A stretch of DNA of 64,000 nucleotides from Gordonibacter sp. Marseille-P4307 (GTDB lineage: Bacteria; Actinomycetota; Coriobacteriia; Coriobacteriales; Eggerthellaceae), in the NCBI RefSeq assembly GCF_900604965.1, contig NZ_UWPD01000001.1, positions 884,642 to 948,641 of the forward strand, read 5' to 3'. The notes beneath the pieces are model-generated. The model worked only from the letters and a program-made list of their open reading frames with translations. It had not been told where the DNA came from and did not search any database. The position numbers and the translations under genes are program-made. This document shows, piece after piece, positions 33,814 through 43,258 of the stretch (position 1 is the first letter of the stretch; every line of letters starts with the position of its first letter).

Positions 33814-34575
33814 ATGGGGTTGTTCAACCTGGAGGTGCGGGACTCGGTAACCTCCACTAACGATCTGGTTAAACAGGCGATCGGCGAAGGCGCGCCCGAA
33901 GGGTATGCCGTCCTGGCCTTCTCCCAAAGCGCCGGATACGGTCGGCAGGGACGCATCTGGGCCAGCCCCTACGGCGGTATGTACCTGTCGCTGCTGCTGC
34001 GTCCCCCGGTTCCGCTCGACCGGGTTGCCACGGCGGGCCTGGTGGTCGCGCTTGCGGTGCGCTCGGCTGTCCTCGAACGGTTTCCAGCGGTGGAGGCCCA
34101 GGTGAAATGGCCTAACGATATCGTGTGCGCCCACGGGAAGCTGGCCGGTATTTCCTCTGAATACAAAAGCGGTGCGCTGTGCATCGGCATTGGCGCGAAC
34201 GTGGTTCGGCCCGAGGAGGGCCTTGACGTGCCCGGTAAGTACGCGCCGGCGTATTTGTCGGATGCGTCGGTTGCCGGGGGCGCGTTTTGCCGCCGTGCGA
34301 TCGAAGGGCTTGCGCGAAGCGTTCTCGAACAGCTCGAACCGCGCTACCTGCACTGGTGCGCATGCGGGTTCGAGCCGTTCGCGGATGAGTACCGCTCCTG
34401 CCTGTCGCTGACGGGAGCGGAAGTGGAGGTGGTGAACCGTGCGGGAGATCGGATTGCGCAAGGAGAGGTTGCGGGCATCGATTCCCTCGGCCGTTTGCTG
34501 GTGCGCGCGGATGGGGGAGAGCTTTCAGCGGTCGCTTCGGGTGAGGCTCACATCGCGCGCATCGGGCATCGCTAG
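33814..34575 (+). CDS. birA: Biotin-[acetyl-CoA-carboxylase] ligase
   Basis: 253 residues. Makes biotinyl-AMP and attaches biotin to carrier lysines such as K122 of AccB in this window. Motifs: SVTSTNDL, GYGRQGRIWASPYGGMYLS (nucleotide loop) and VKWPNDIVCAHGKLAGI. There is no N-terminal helix-turn-helix, so this is the monofunctional class and not the bio-operon repressor. The small C-terminal SH3-like domain (VEVVNRAGDRIAQGEVAGID) is present. Its TAG stop shares the palindrome CTAG with the converging gltX stop. Confidence 0.95.
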   Translation: MGLFNLEVRDSVTSTNDLVKQAIGEGAPEGYAVLAFSQSAGYGRQGRIWASPYGGMYLSLLLRPPVPLDRVATAGLVVALAVRSAVLERFPAVEAQVKWPNDIVCAHGKLAGISSEYKSGALCIGIGANVVRPEEGLDVPGKYAPAYLSDASVAGGAFCRRAIEGLARSVLEQLEPRYLHWCACGFEPFADEYRSCLSLTGAEVEVVNRAGDRIAQGEVAGIDSLGRLLVRADGGELSAVASGEAHIARIGHR

Positions 34576-36074
34576 GCTTGCGTCCCGAACACTCGGGCCA
34601 GCACGGAGTCGATGCGGGCGACCACGTCGGCGCGCTCCATCAGCTCGAAGCTTTCAAACAACGGGGGCGAAACCATGTTCCCGCAGACGGCGACGCGTAC
34701 GGGTTGGAACACCATCTTCGGCTTCAGCCCTAAGGCGTCGCAGAGGTCGCGCACCTTTTCCTGCAATGACTCGAATTCCCAGTCGTTCGATTCATCGGCG
34801 ATGATGGCGCGAGCGGCGGTCAGAACCTCGTCGGCGCGGGCTCCTTCTTTGGTCAGAACCTTCGACACCGATTTTTCATCGAGTTCGCGCACCTCGCCGC
34901 CCCAGAACAAAAAGGTCAGCTTCTCGGGAATCTCATCGAGGCGGGTAAGGCGCTCGGACAAAAGCGGGTAGGTTTGCTTCGCCCAGTCGGGATGCGCCAA
35001 GAACCAATCGTCGGTGGCTCCTGCGCGCTCGATCCAGGGCTTCGCAACGGCCCCGAAGGCCTCCTGTCCCATTTCCCGGATGTAGACGCCGTTCATCCAG
35101 TCGAGCTTGGTCTCGTCGAACACGGCGTCTTTTTTGGTGATGCGGTCCAGATCGAAGGACGAGCACAGCTTTTCGCGGTCGATGATGGTGGTTTCGCCGT
35201 CAAGCGACCAGCCCAGAAGCGCAAGGAAGTTGACGACGGCGTCGGACAGATAGCCGCGGTCGCGGTACTCTTCGACGCTGGTGGCTCCGTGACGCTTCGA
35301 GAGCTTTTTGCCATCGGCGCCCAGAATCATGGACAGGTGGGCGAAGGTGGGAACGGGGCGTCCCAAAGCCTCGTAGATCAGGATTTGGCGCGGAGTGTTG
35401 GACAGATGGTCGTCGCCGCGGATCACATGGGTGATGGCCATGTTGGCGTCATCGCAGACCACGGCGAAGTTGTACGTGGGAGTGCCATCGGTGCGCACGA
35501 GGATCATGTCGTCCATGACATCGGCGGGAAAGCTCATGTGGCCGTAGACGGCATCGTCGAACTCGATGGGGCCGTGGTTGTCGGGAACCCTCAGGCGCCA
35601 GACATGGGGCTCCCCGGCTTCGATGCGGCGAGCGGCTTCGTTCGCGTCGAGGTCACGGCATGTGCGGTCGTAGCCGGCATATCCGCCCTCGGTCGCTTCG
35701 GCCGCCGCGCGCTTTTCATCAAGCTGCTCTTTCGTGCAGAAGCAGGGGTAGGCCGCCCCGCTTTCCTTCAGCTGTTCAAGGGCGGCGGCATAGGTGTCCA
35801 TGCGCTGCATCTGATGGTACGGCCCATATGCGCCGCCCACTTCGGGGCCCTCGTCCCAATCGAGCTCGAGCCATTTCATGGCGTTAAGAATGACCTGGAC
35901 GTTTTCTTCCGTGGAACGCTCGGGGTCGGTGTCTTCGATGCGCAGGATGAAATCTCCGCCCTGAGCGCGCGCGTACGCCCAGTTGAAAATGGCCGTGCGG
36001 GCACCTCCGATGTGCAGGCGGCCGGTCGGCGAAGGCGCGAAGCGAACGCGCACCTTCTTTTGGGAATCAGTCAT
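34572..36074 (-). CDS. gltX: Glutamyl-tRNA synthetase
   Basis: 500 residues from ATG 36074 (GAGAGG upstream); a longer frame to 36101 begins at a non-ATG codon without SD. Class I enzyme: VRVRFAPSPTGRLHIGGART carries the HIGH-equivalent, and KKLSKRHGATS the KMSKS-equivalent. RIEDTDPERS is the conserved glutamate-site segment. Charges tRNA-Glu. The C-terminal anticodon-binding domain is full length. Whether it also charges tRNA-Gln (with GatCAB) cannot be told from this sequence. Confidence 0.95.
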   Translation of the reverse strand: MTDSQKKVRVRFAPSPTGRLHIGGARTAIFNWAYARAQGGDFILRIEDTDPERSTEENVQVILNAMKWLELDWDEGPEVGGAYGPYHQMQRMDTYAAALEQLKESGAAYPCFCTKEQLDEKRAAAEATEGGYAGYDRTCRDLDANEAARRIEAGEPHVWRLRVPDNHGPIEFDDAVYGHMSFPADVMDDMILVRTDGTPTYNFAVVCDDANMAITHVIRGDDHLSNTPRQILIYEALGRPVPTFAHLSMILGADGKKLSKRHGATSVEEYRDRGYLSDAVVNFLALLGWSLDGETTIIDREKLCSSFDLDRITKKDAVFDETKLDWMNGVYIREMGQEAFGAVAKPWIERAGATDDWFLAHPDWAKQTYPLLSERLTRLDEIPEKLTFLFWGGEVRELDEKSVSKVLTKEGARADEVLTAARAIIADESNDWEFESLQEKVRDLCDALGLKPKMVFQPVRVAVCGNMVSPPLFESFELMERADVVARIDSVLARVFGTQA

Positions 36075-36179
36075 GTCGTGCCTCTCGTCGTAAGCGGGCA
36101 AACCCGGTAACCTTCAAACGTTAAGACTTTACCAATTCGGCGCGCGATGGGCCATCTTTCGGCTCGTTTTTCTCGGAGT

Positions 36180-36995
36180 TCACAGGGATGCGCGCGTCTT
36201 TTCCCTCAACAGGCGAACCCCGATGAGGCCGGTGGCCGAACAGGCAAGCAGGCTGACGGTCAACCAGATAGCGCCCAGCGCCATCCACAATTCGGTGGGA
36301 AGGGCGCAGATAAGCAGGCTGCTTTCCGAGAACTCCCAGGTTCCCTGCGTGAAGAAGATGCCGTGAAACGCGCTGAACATTCCCATGAAATCGATGGCCG
36401 CCCATAGTCCGAGGACTGAGAATGATCCAACGACCAGCGTCGATGAGGCGATAAGGGGAACCGCGGCAGCGCGCCTGCCCGCGACGCGCGCCAAGGCGAA
36501 CAATCCGCCGGCACCCACCAGTATGCAGATCGCGAGGATGGGGAGCGTCGCAGTTGCGACGCGGTTCACGTCGTCGAGGTGTTCGACGGCGGATCGGTCG
36601 AAGACGTAGGCGTCGCGCGCCGAAGCGAAGGCCGAAGCGAAGGCGGCGCCATCGCTTTGTTCCGACAGCCCGTCGAGATCGGGAAATCCCGATGGCTGCG
36701 CGGCATTGGAGAGACCGCTTGAACGATTGCCTTCCAGCTCCCTGTTCACCTGGTAGATGGTGCGGTACAAAGCGGTTCGGTCGTGCGATCCGAACGAGAA
36801 GTCCCGCGCTGCGGCGGCGACGCGGGACAGCTGGTCTTTCGAGAAGGGCGACAGGTCGTCCCAAGCCAGGGCTGAGGAAAGCGCGGGCGAGAGGGGAGGG
36901 GCCGTGCAGACGAGGTACCCTCCTCCCACAAGGGCGATCGCCAGGGCGAGGGAAACGATCGTTTGTGCGGCGGTAAGCGCGCGGGGCTTGCTCAC
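36180..36995 (-). CDS. DUF1461 (TIGR01906-like) integral membrane protein
   Basis: 271 residues. One N-terminal helix, an extracytoplasmic segment of about 100 residues, then three or four C-terminal helices. The segment FHGIFFTQGTWEFSESSLLI followed by ALPTELWMALGAI is the DUF1461 signature. Function is unknown. Translation starts at GTG 36995, only 4 bases after the stop of the ATP-grasp gene, so the two are a transcriptional and probably functional pair. Confidence 0.75.
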   Translation of the reverse strand: MSKPRALTAAQTIVSLALAIALVGGGYLVCTAPPLSPALSSALAWDDLSPFSKDQLSRVAAAARDFSFGSHDRTALYRTIYQVNRELEGNRSSGLSNAAQPSGFPDLDGLSEQSDGAAFASAFASARDAYVFDRSAVEHLDDVNRVATATLPILAICILVGAGGLFALARVAGRRAAAVPLIASSTLVVGSFSVLGLWAAIDFMGMFSAFHGIFFTQGTWEFSESSLLICALPTELWMALGAIWLTVSLLACSATGLIGVRLLREKTRASL

Positions 36996-36999
36996 GAGG

Positions 37000-38376
37000 T
37001 TAGTCGCTTTCCCGATCGACCCACAGGGTGGCGGCGGTAATGCCCTGCATATCTTTCGAGATGGTGGGCAGCGGCCCCAGGCGGCTGAATACTCCCTGGA
37101 ACGTCCCGTTGTACAGATACAGGCCGTTGAGGTTGTTGTACGGCACCGTTTCGCACGCTACCTGGTTGTCGGCCAGCTTGTCGATTCCGGTGTCGGGGGG
37201 CAGCGTGTCGGTCTTGAAGGGCACGACGTAGTGCTGCGCGATGAAGGGGAAGCCCGCTTTGCCGTTGGCGAAGCGATCCACCAGGCCGTCCCACTCTTTC
37301 TGATCGAAGAAGCAGCCGGCGTAGACGTTGTCCGCTCCGTAGTGGTCGGTGGGCTTGATGATCCACCCGTCCTTGTTCGCCTTCACATCCTCCAGATCGA
37401 CTTGATCGCTTTCGAGGAACGTGGTGAGCGGCACGGTGGCGCGCACGAACGCGTTTTCCTCGTCGGTGAGGATCGCGGTGGTCGCGGGGTGGTACAGAGC
37501 CTTGAAGATCTGCTTGTCATGGACAATATGCCCCGCAAAGCTGCCGATGAGGGCAACTTTTTCGGCACGAACCGCCTCGATCATCCCTTGGGATTCCTCC
37601 CAGAACTCGATGACGTCGTTAGTGACGCTGCGCCGCCAGATGGCGTTGATGGCCGTGCCGTCGTGAGCGCGGAGGGATCGTCCGTCGAAAACGAGGTCGC
37701 GCACATCGGCGACGATGCAGCGGTACCCGCGTTTCTGGAACAGTCCGGCGAAGATCTCGAATTCGTCCACCACGCCGTGATCGAGGTAGTCGCAGATGGC
37801 GAACACGGGATCGTCGACGCGGTGCTCGTAAGTTGCGTAGATGTCGATAAAGGAGCTCACCCAGCTGTCGAACAGCTCGCAGGCTTCGACGCGGTGGCGG
37901 GATGCGAACTCTGCGAACGTGGCGGTCTGTTCGACCGAATGGGTGATTTCGCGATTCTCGTTCATGCCGCTCGATCCGTCGCCGTTGAATTCACAGAATT
38001 TGACGGACAGCGTGTCTTCGTCAAGGAAGGTATCGACACGGGCGAAGGGGAGCAGCGCATCGTAGCCGCGCGGAAGCAGGATCAGCTCGCGGAGGCGTTC
38101 GTCGAAGTCGAATATGGTGCGGTATTCGGGGTCGTCCAGGTAATGGGCGATCACCTTGCATAGGATGCGATGCGCCGTTTCCGATGCGTCTTTCATCGCG
38201 CGGTACGTGACGTCATCGAACAGACGGGGCACGAAGGCAGAGTCGACGACGCGGTGGTGGACGATGGCGGTCGAGCGCTCCATGTAGGCTCGGGCGGCGC
38301 GGCGTCCGGCTATGTCGCCGCCGAGCTCGGAGGCGATTTCGAGGTATTCGCGCGTGTAGGCGGCGTTGTTGCTCAT
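37000..38376 (-). CDS. Permuted ATP-grasp protein, glutathionylspermidine-synthase-like
   Basis: 458 residues from ATG 38376 (AAGGAAG SD); an upstream in-frame ATG at 38412 is poorer. SVKFCEFNGDGSSGMNENRE matches the substrate/Mg region of glutathionylspermidine-synthase-type proteins (EYNADTPT-like), and DGWIIKPTDHYGADNVYAG is the ATP-grasp lysine/Gly segment. Such proteins ligate carboxylates to amines with ATP. There is no amidase domain, and the substrate is unknown; many bacterial homologues modify peptides or polyamines. Paired with the DUF1461 membrane protein downstream. Confidence 0.7.
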   Translation of the reverse strand: MSNNAAYTREYLEIASELGGDIAGRRAARAYMERSTAIVHHRVVDSAFVPRLFDDVTYRAMKDASETAHRILCKVIAHYLDDPEYRTIFDFDERLRELILLPRGYDALLPFARVDTFLDEDTLSVKFCEFNGDGSSGMNENREITHSVEQTATFAEFASRHRVEACELFDSWVSSFIDIYATYEHRVDDPVFAICDYLDHGVVDEFEIFAGLFQKRGYRCIVADVRDLVFDGRSLRAHDGTAINAIWRRSVTNDVIEFWEESQGMIEAVRAEKVALIGSFAGHIVHDKQIFKALYHPATTAILTDEENAFVRATVPLTTFLESDQVDLEDVKANKDGWIIKPTDHYGADNVYAGCFFDQKEWDGLVDRFANGKAGFPFIAQHYVVPFKTDTLPPDTGIDKLADNQVACETVPYNNLNGLYLYNGTFQGVFSRLGPLPTISKDMQGITAATLWVDRESD

Positions 38377-38517
38377 GGTCTTCCTTTGCGAAAAGGCGGT
38401 TCGTCGATTCATTGCCCGAAGGGTTCGGCGCTCACGCGAGATTCTATCTTACCGCCGCGTCCGGCGAGGTTTCTTCGTCCAAACAGCACTGGATCGTTGC
38501 GTTTCCGGCAGCTTGGC

Positions 38518-38575
38518 TTGCCAACGGTTCGTTTCGCGTATATGCTCTGATCGATAAATGTTAGCTGTATGTAAC
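38518..38575 (+). promoter_or_regulatory. Promoter and possible operator of the ECF/ABC operon
   Basis: -35 TTGCCA (38518-38523), 17-base spacer, -10 TATGCT (38541-38546). Just after the expected start site lies a dyad GTTA-N8-TAAC (38560-38575), placed to block transcription or initiation; AAGGAGG follows at 38578. A metal-responsive repressor would fit the operon content, but no known consensus is matched well. Confidence 0.55.
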
Positions 38576-38593
38576 TTAAGGAGGAATACGGTT

Positions 38594-39238
38594 ATGGAAA
38601 GGGGAAATAAAGCGAGCGCAGGCGAAGGGAAGAAAGCCCTCAAGGCATGGGGCGTGCGCGAGGTGGTGACCGCCGTGCTTATGAGCGCGTTGGCCATCAT
38701 ACTGATGTTCGCCGGAGCGTCCGTGACGATGATCCATCCCGATGCCGCGATGGTGGCATCGGGGGGCGCGGCGGTGTTTTTAGCCGCTCCGGTGTACATG
38801 CTCATGGTTCTGCGGGTGAACCGCCTTGGGATCACGACGCTGTTCGCAACGATGTGCTCCCTTCTCTTTTGTTTGGTGGGAAACTTCGAGTACATGATTC
38901 CCTTCTACATAGCGGGGGGAATTCTGCTGGACGCCGTTTTCCTGAGGACCGAAGCGCAGCGCACGAACCCGTGGTGGATCACGGCCGCATGGTCTGCGTT
39001 CAGCGGCCTGTACCTGCTCTCGACCATGATCCCGGTTGTAAGGAACCTCGAAGCCTACCTGAACGATTTGGTGGCGAGGGGGTTCGATCAGTCTTTCGCC
39101 GATACCTTCCTGCGTTACTACACCGATCCCGCATGGGTATGCGGAATCGCGATCGGCACCGTCGTCTGCGGTTTTTTGGGAAGTCTGATCGCTCGGGCCC
39201 TTATGCGCAAGCATTTCGCCAAGGCCGGAACGGTCTGA
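38594..39238 (+). CDS. MptD-family ECF-type substrate-binding (S) component
   Basis: 214 residues from ATG 38594 with perfect AAGGAGG nine bases upstream. About six membrane helices. The N-terminal WGVREVVTAVLMSALAIILM and the segment FEYMIPFYIAGGILLDAVFL are characteristic of the MptD-like putative ECF S components. It should bind the transported ligand and dock on the EcfT protein encoded next (1-base gap). Homologues occur at the head of clusters with CbiQ-like, ATPase and two ABC genes implicated in siderophore uptake. Confidence 0.75.
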   Translation: MERGNKASAGEGKKALKAWGVREVVTAVLMSALAIILMFAGASVTMIHPDAAMVASGGAAVFLAAPVYMLMVLRVNRLGITTLFATMCSLLFCLVGNFEYMIPFYIAGGILLDAVFLRTEAQRTNPWWITAAWSAFSGLYLLSTMIPVVRNLEAYLNDLVARGFDQSFADTFLRYYTDPAWVCGIAIGTVVCGFLGSLIARALMRKHFAKAGTV

Positions 39239-39239
39239 T

Positions 39240-39959
39240 ATGGAACAGGCCTCTGTTCAGTCCCGGGGTCGTACGGTCGGTTTTGCGGTGACGGCCAAGG
39301 TAGCGGTGCTCGTATGCGCGGTCGTTGCGACGAGCTTCGATCTGAGCGACGGCGCTCGGGCGGTTCTCGGTATCTTTTCGATCGTCTACGCCGCGCGGGT
39401 CGCTTCGCTGCGCATGGCGCTGTGGCTTACGGTGTCCCTGGCGCTTATCGCGGTGCTGTACCTAGCGTTTTCTCGCTTCGGGGTGCGGCTGATCCTGTTC
39501 TCTCCGATGCACGTCTATCAGGGTTGGCATGCGTTTCCCGTGATGGCGGCCACGTGCGTGGTGTGCGTCTCTGCGCCGGGCACCATCAGCGCAGCGCTGT
39601 CCCGCATGAAATGCCCGAAAAAGATCATTCTCGGAGTGCTGGTTATCTTAAGGTTCTTCCCCACCTTCGCCTCGATGAGGCGCGCTCTGCGCGACTCGTT
39701 GCGCAAGCGCGGGTTGCTGGCGGTTCGCCAGGTGCTGGGAAATCCGTTGGACACCTACGAGTACGTCATGGTTCCCATGCTTATGGCGCTTGTTAACAGC
39801 GCCGATCAGCTTGCGTCCTCGGCGGTTACGCGCGCAGCGGAGGCCCCTACTTCCCGAACCAGCTACTATCGGGCGTCCTTCGCTGTTTCGGATGCGGTGT
39901 GCGTCCTTGCGTGCATGGTTGTATGCGCGGGCGTCGTGACGATGGGGAGAATAGCGTGA
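39240..39959 (+). CDS. Energy-coupling factor transmembrane protein EcfT (CbiQ-like)
   Basis: 239 residues, about five helices. The cytoplasmic coupling segment is recognisable: ILRFFPTFASMRRALRDSLR and SADQLASSAVTRAAEAPTSR, the latter holding the conserved Ala-Arg-Gly-like coupling motif as TRAAEAPT. It couples the ATPase to the S component. Stop overlaps the next start as GTGATG. Confidence 0.88.
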   Translation: MEQASVQSRGRTVGFAVTAKVAVLVCAVVATSFDLSDGARAVLGIFSIVYAARVASLRMALWLTVSLALIAVLYLAFSRFGVRLILFSPMHVYQGWHAFPVMAATCVVCVSAPGTISAALSRMKCPKKIILGVLVILRFFPTFASMRRALRDSLRKRGLLAVRQVLGNPLDTYEYVMVPMLMALVNSADQLASSAVTRAAEAPTSRTSYYRASFAVSDAVCVLACMVVCAGVVTMGRIA

Positions 39960-41383
39960 TGGGCCACAGCGCGCTGAGCCTCGATCGGGTGTCGTTTGCA
40001 TACAGGGGCGCTTCTGAAACCATTCACGATGCGTCGCTTTCGGTGGCGCGCGGCGAGTGCGTCGTGCTGCTGGGCCCTTCCGGCGGCGGAAAGACGACGA
40101 TCGCGCGCCTGATAAACGGACTTGCGGGCGGATATTACGAAGGAGAGGCCCGGGGCTCGCTGAATATCGGGGGAGTTCCGTGCGAGGACATCCCTTCGTG
40201 GAGACGCGCCGAGTTCGTGGGCAGCGTGTTCCAGGATCCGGCAAGTCAGTTCTTCTCTAGTCAGTTGGCCGGAGAGATCGCTTTCACCTGCGAGAACCTA
40301 GGGTATGACCGCAACTTCGTGGTTCAGCGCACCGACGAGGCGATACAGGCGTTCGATCTGGACGGGCTGCGCGCCGTTCCGAACGATCGGCTTTCCAGCG
40401 GGCAGAAGCAGAAAGTGGCCATCGCTTCGGCGATCGCCCCGCATCCCCTCCTCGTCGTGATGGACGAGCCCTCGTCCAACCTCGACGAGGAGGCGGCGGC
40501 CAGACTGGGTCGGACGGTGGCGGATATGAAGGCCGCCGGCTACGCGCTTGTGATCGCCGAGCATCGCATCGCGTATTTGGAGGGAGTTGCCGACCGTTTC
40601 CTCTACGTGCGCGGCGGCCGCATCGAGCGCTCGTTTACCCCCCAAGAGGTGGCGGCGCTTTCCCCGGGCGAGCTGCTTGCTCTTGGCCTGCGCAGCCCGT
40701 CGAGCGTCCCGCGTCCCCGGCTTCTCGCGGCGGAGTCTTTCGACGGCGCCGTCGAACTCGGGGAGGGAGAGCACGCGGCTGCGATGCGGGACGTGTCGGT
40801 TTCGTTCGGGCGCCGCCGCGTGCTTGACGGCGTGTCCCTTTCGGTGAAAAGCGGCCAGATCGTAGCGCTAACGGGCGAAAACGGCGCGGGAAAGACGACG
40901 CTTCTGCGGGTGCTGGCGGGATTGCTGGCCTCGCGCTGCGGCTCGATTGAAATCGACGGCACCCGCTGCAATCGGCGGCACTTGCGTCGGTCGGTGTGGT
41001 TCAGTCCGAACGACGTGCGGGCCGAGTTCTTCACGCCCAGCGTGCTGGAGGAAGTGATGCTGCTGGTCGATCCGACGGAGGACAACCGAGAGCGGGCGCA
41101 GCGCGTTTTGGAGACGTTGGGTCTGTGGCATATGCGCGAGCGCTACCCCTCGACGCTTTCGGGTGGGCAGAAGCAGCGCCTGTCCATTGCATGCGGCCTG
41201 GTGATGCGCAGGCCCATTCTGGTGCTGGACGAGCCGACCAGCGGCTTGGATGCTTCGAGCATGGAAAGGCTGTCGGAATCCCTTGCGTTCGCGTCGCGCG
41301 AAGGCCAGGCCGTTTTGGTGGCAACGCACGACAACGAGTTCATGGAGCGGTGCTGCACGCACAGCTACGAGTTGGCGATGTAG
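39959..41383 (+). CDS. ECF transporter ATPase with two fused ABC domains
   Basis: 474 residues. Domain 1 (about 1-230): Walker A GPSGGGKT, a Q-loop VFQDPASQFF, signature LSSGQKQKVAIASAI and MDEPSSNLD. Domain 2 (about 260-474): GENGAGKT, signature LSGGQKQRLSIACGL and LDEPTSGLD. A double ATPase replaces the separate EcfA/EcfA' pair. Both Walker motifs are intact, so both sites look competent. Confidence 0.92.
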   Translation: MGHSALSLDRVSFAYRGASETIHDASLSVARGECVVLLGPSGGGKTTIARLINGLAGGYYEGEARGSLNIGGVPCEDIPSWRRAEFVGSVFQDPASQFFSSQLAGEIAFTCENLGYDRNFVVQRTDEAIQAFDLDGLRAVPNDRLSSGQKQKVAIASAIAPHPLLVVMDEPSSNLDEEAAARLGRTVADMKAAGYALVIAEHRIAYLEGVADRFLYVRGGRIERSFTPQEVAALSPGELLALGLRSPSSVPRPRLLAAESFDGAVELGEGEHAAAMRDVSVSFGRRRVLDGVSLSVKSGQIVALTGENGAGKTTLLRVLAGLLASRCGSIEIDGTRCNRRHLRRSVWFSPNDVRAEFFTPSVLEEVMLLVDPTEDNRERAQRVLETLGLWHMRERYPSTLSGGQKQRLSIACGLVMRRPILVLDEPTSGLDASSMERLSESLAFASREGQAVLVATHDNEFMERCCTHSYELAM

Positions 41384-41398
41384 AAGGAAGGTGGTCGT

Positions 41399-43258
41399 AT
41401 GGAAATGGCTTTGGACGGATCCGAGGCCCGGGGAAGGGAGCCGGACGGGCGGGGCGGGACCTCGGCGGCCGGCGCTCGCGGCAAAGAGAGCCTTATGGGT
41501 TTGTACCTGAGGCTTACCAAGCCCGTTCACGGGCTGATCGTGCAGGGTATGGTGCTATCGGCGCTGTCGGTTGCGTTCGGCTTCGTCCCGTATCTGGTTG
41601 CCATCGTTATCGCCCAGAAGGCGCTGGAAGGATCGATGTTCGACGCGCAGACTCTGGCGCTCATGGTGATCGCGTCGGTTGCGTGCGCTACCGCGAGTCG
41701 CCTGCTGTTCGGGGGAGGCACGGGCATATGCCATCATGCCGATGCGGACTTCCGCGTGAATACCCGCCGCATCCTGTTCGGTCATTTCTCGCATCTTCCC
41801 CTGGGTTGGTTCAGCGATCGGACGTCGAGCGAGGCCAAGCAGGCCGCATCCGACGATGTGCTGGGCATGCACCAATCGGTGGGGCACGCTCCCACCGACC
41901 TGGTGAATGCGGCGCTTACCCCGATCATCCCCTTGGTGTACCTGTTTACCGTCGATTGGCGCCTGGCGCTTCTGCTTGTTGGCTATCTGGTCGTTATGAC
42001 GGCCGTCTCGATGCCGCTCATGATGCGCGACTACTCCGAGCTCAATAAGCGGTACAACGCCGCGAACGTCGAGCTGTCGGCGTCGGTCGTAGAGATGGTC
42101 GAGGGCATCGAGGTGGTGAAGGCGTTCGGCGGCTCTCGGCAGGCGGGAGGGCGCTTTCGCCGGGCCGTGCGGGACCTATCGGAGGTCGTGCATGTTTGGA
42201 CGAAGGCCACGGCTGGGGCCTACAGCCTCCTTGTGGCCGGCACGTCTCCGGGGATGATGCTTGCGATGATCGGGTTGGCAAGCTGCCTGTTCGTTTCCAA
42301 TGGCTGGTGCGACCTGGCAACGTGCGTGCCGTTTCTGGTGCTGGGCGCCAATATTCCGTCGGGAATCATGGCCGTGGGCTCTTCGATGGGCTTTCTGCGC
42401 TTGGCCAAGCAGAGCCTAGAGCACCTTTCCGAGATCCTTGCGGTTAAGCCTCTGCCCGAACGGGCCTGTGCCGAGGATCTTCCGTCGAAGGATCTGGACG
42501 TGGCGTTTGACAGGGTGTCCTTCTCGTATGCGGCCGAGTCGTCGCGCGCCTTGGACGAGGTCACCGTGCGTCTCGCTCCGGGAACCGTCACCGCGCTTGT
42601 CGGGGGGTCGGGAAGCGGGAAGACCACGTTTGCCCGGCTGATCCCGCGGTTCTGGGATCCGGTTTCGGGGACGGTGCGGATGGGCGGGGTGGATCTGCGC
42701 GATGCCTCCTCTCAGTCGGTGCTGTCGAAGGCCGCCATCGTGTTCCAAGAAAGCATGATGCTGGGGGTAAGCCTCCGTGAGAACATCAAGCTGGCCCGTC
42801 CCGAAGCGTCCGACGACGAGATGGTGGAGGCCGCCAAGGCTGCTCGGATACACGAGCGCATCATGGAGCTTCCGCGTGGCTACGACACGGTGGTCGGTTC
42901 GTCGGACGGGTCGTTGTCGGGAGGCGAGGCGCAGCGCGTGGCCATCGCGCGGGCGCTTATCCAGGATGCGCCCATTCTCGTTCTGGACGAAGCGACGGCC
43001 CATGCCGATCCGGAGAACGAGACCGCCATCCAAGAGGCGCTGGGCAATTTGGTGCAGGGTAGAACCACCGTGGTTATCGCCCATCGGCTGAACACCGTGG
43101 TCCATGCCGATCGAATCCTTGTTATGGAGGCCGGTCGGATCGTCGAGGAGGGCACGCACGAGAGCCTTCTGGGAGCGCGCGGGCGCTATGCGGAGTTGTG
43201 GGAAGCCCAGCAGGCGGGTGCGCATACTGCTGAGCATGGCGGAAAGGACGTTGTATGA
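41399..43258 (+). CDS. ABC half-transporter (exporter-fold membrane domain plus ATPase), first of a pair
   Basis: 619 residues: an unusual charged, Gly-rich N-terminal extension of about 35 residues (MEMALDGSEARGREPDGRGG), six helices (about 45-340), and an ATPase with GGSGSGKTTF, LSGGEAQRVAIARAL and LDEATAHAD. It overlaps the next gene by 4 bases (ATGA), so the two should form a heterodimer. Pairs of this type next to ECF genes (YbtP/YbtQ- or IrtAB-like) work as siderophore importers despite the exporter fold; this is inference from context. Confidence 0.88.
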   Translation: MEMALDGSEARGREPDGRGGTSAAGARGKESLMGLYLRLTKPVHGLIVQGMVLSALSVAFGFVPYLVAIVIAQKALEGSMFDAQTLALMVIASVACATASRLLFGGGTGICHHADADFRVNTRRILFGHFSHLPLGWFSDRTSSEAKQAASDDVLGMHQSVGHAPTDLVNAALTPIIPLVYLFTVDWRLALLLVGYLVVMTAVSMPLMMRDYSELNKRYNAANVELSASVVEMVEGIEVVKAFGGSRQAGGRFRRAVRDLSEVVHVWTKATAGAYSLLVAGTSPGMMLAMIGLASCLFVSNGWCDLATCVPFLVLGANIPSGIMAVGSSMGFLRLAKQSLEHLSEILAVKPLPERACAEDLPSKDLDVAFDRVSFSYAAESSRALDEVTVRLAPGTVTALVGGSGSGKTTFARLIPRFWDPVSGTVRMGGVDLRDASSQSVLSKAAIVFQESMMLGVSLRENIKLARPEASDDEMVEAAKAARIHERIMELPRGYDTVVGSSDGSLSGGEAQRVAIARALIQDAPILVLDEATAHADPENETAIQEALGNLVQGRTTVVIAHRLNTVVHADRILVMEAGRIVEEGTHESLLGARGRYAELWEAQQAGAHTAEHGGKDVV

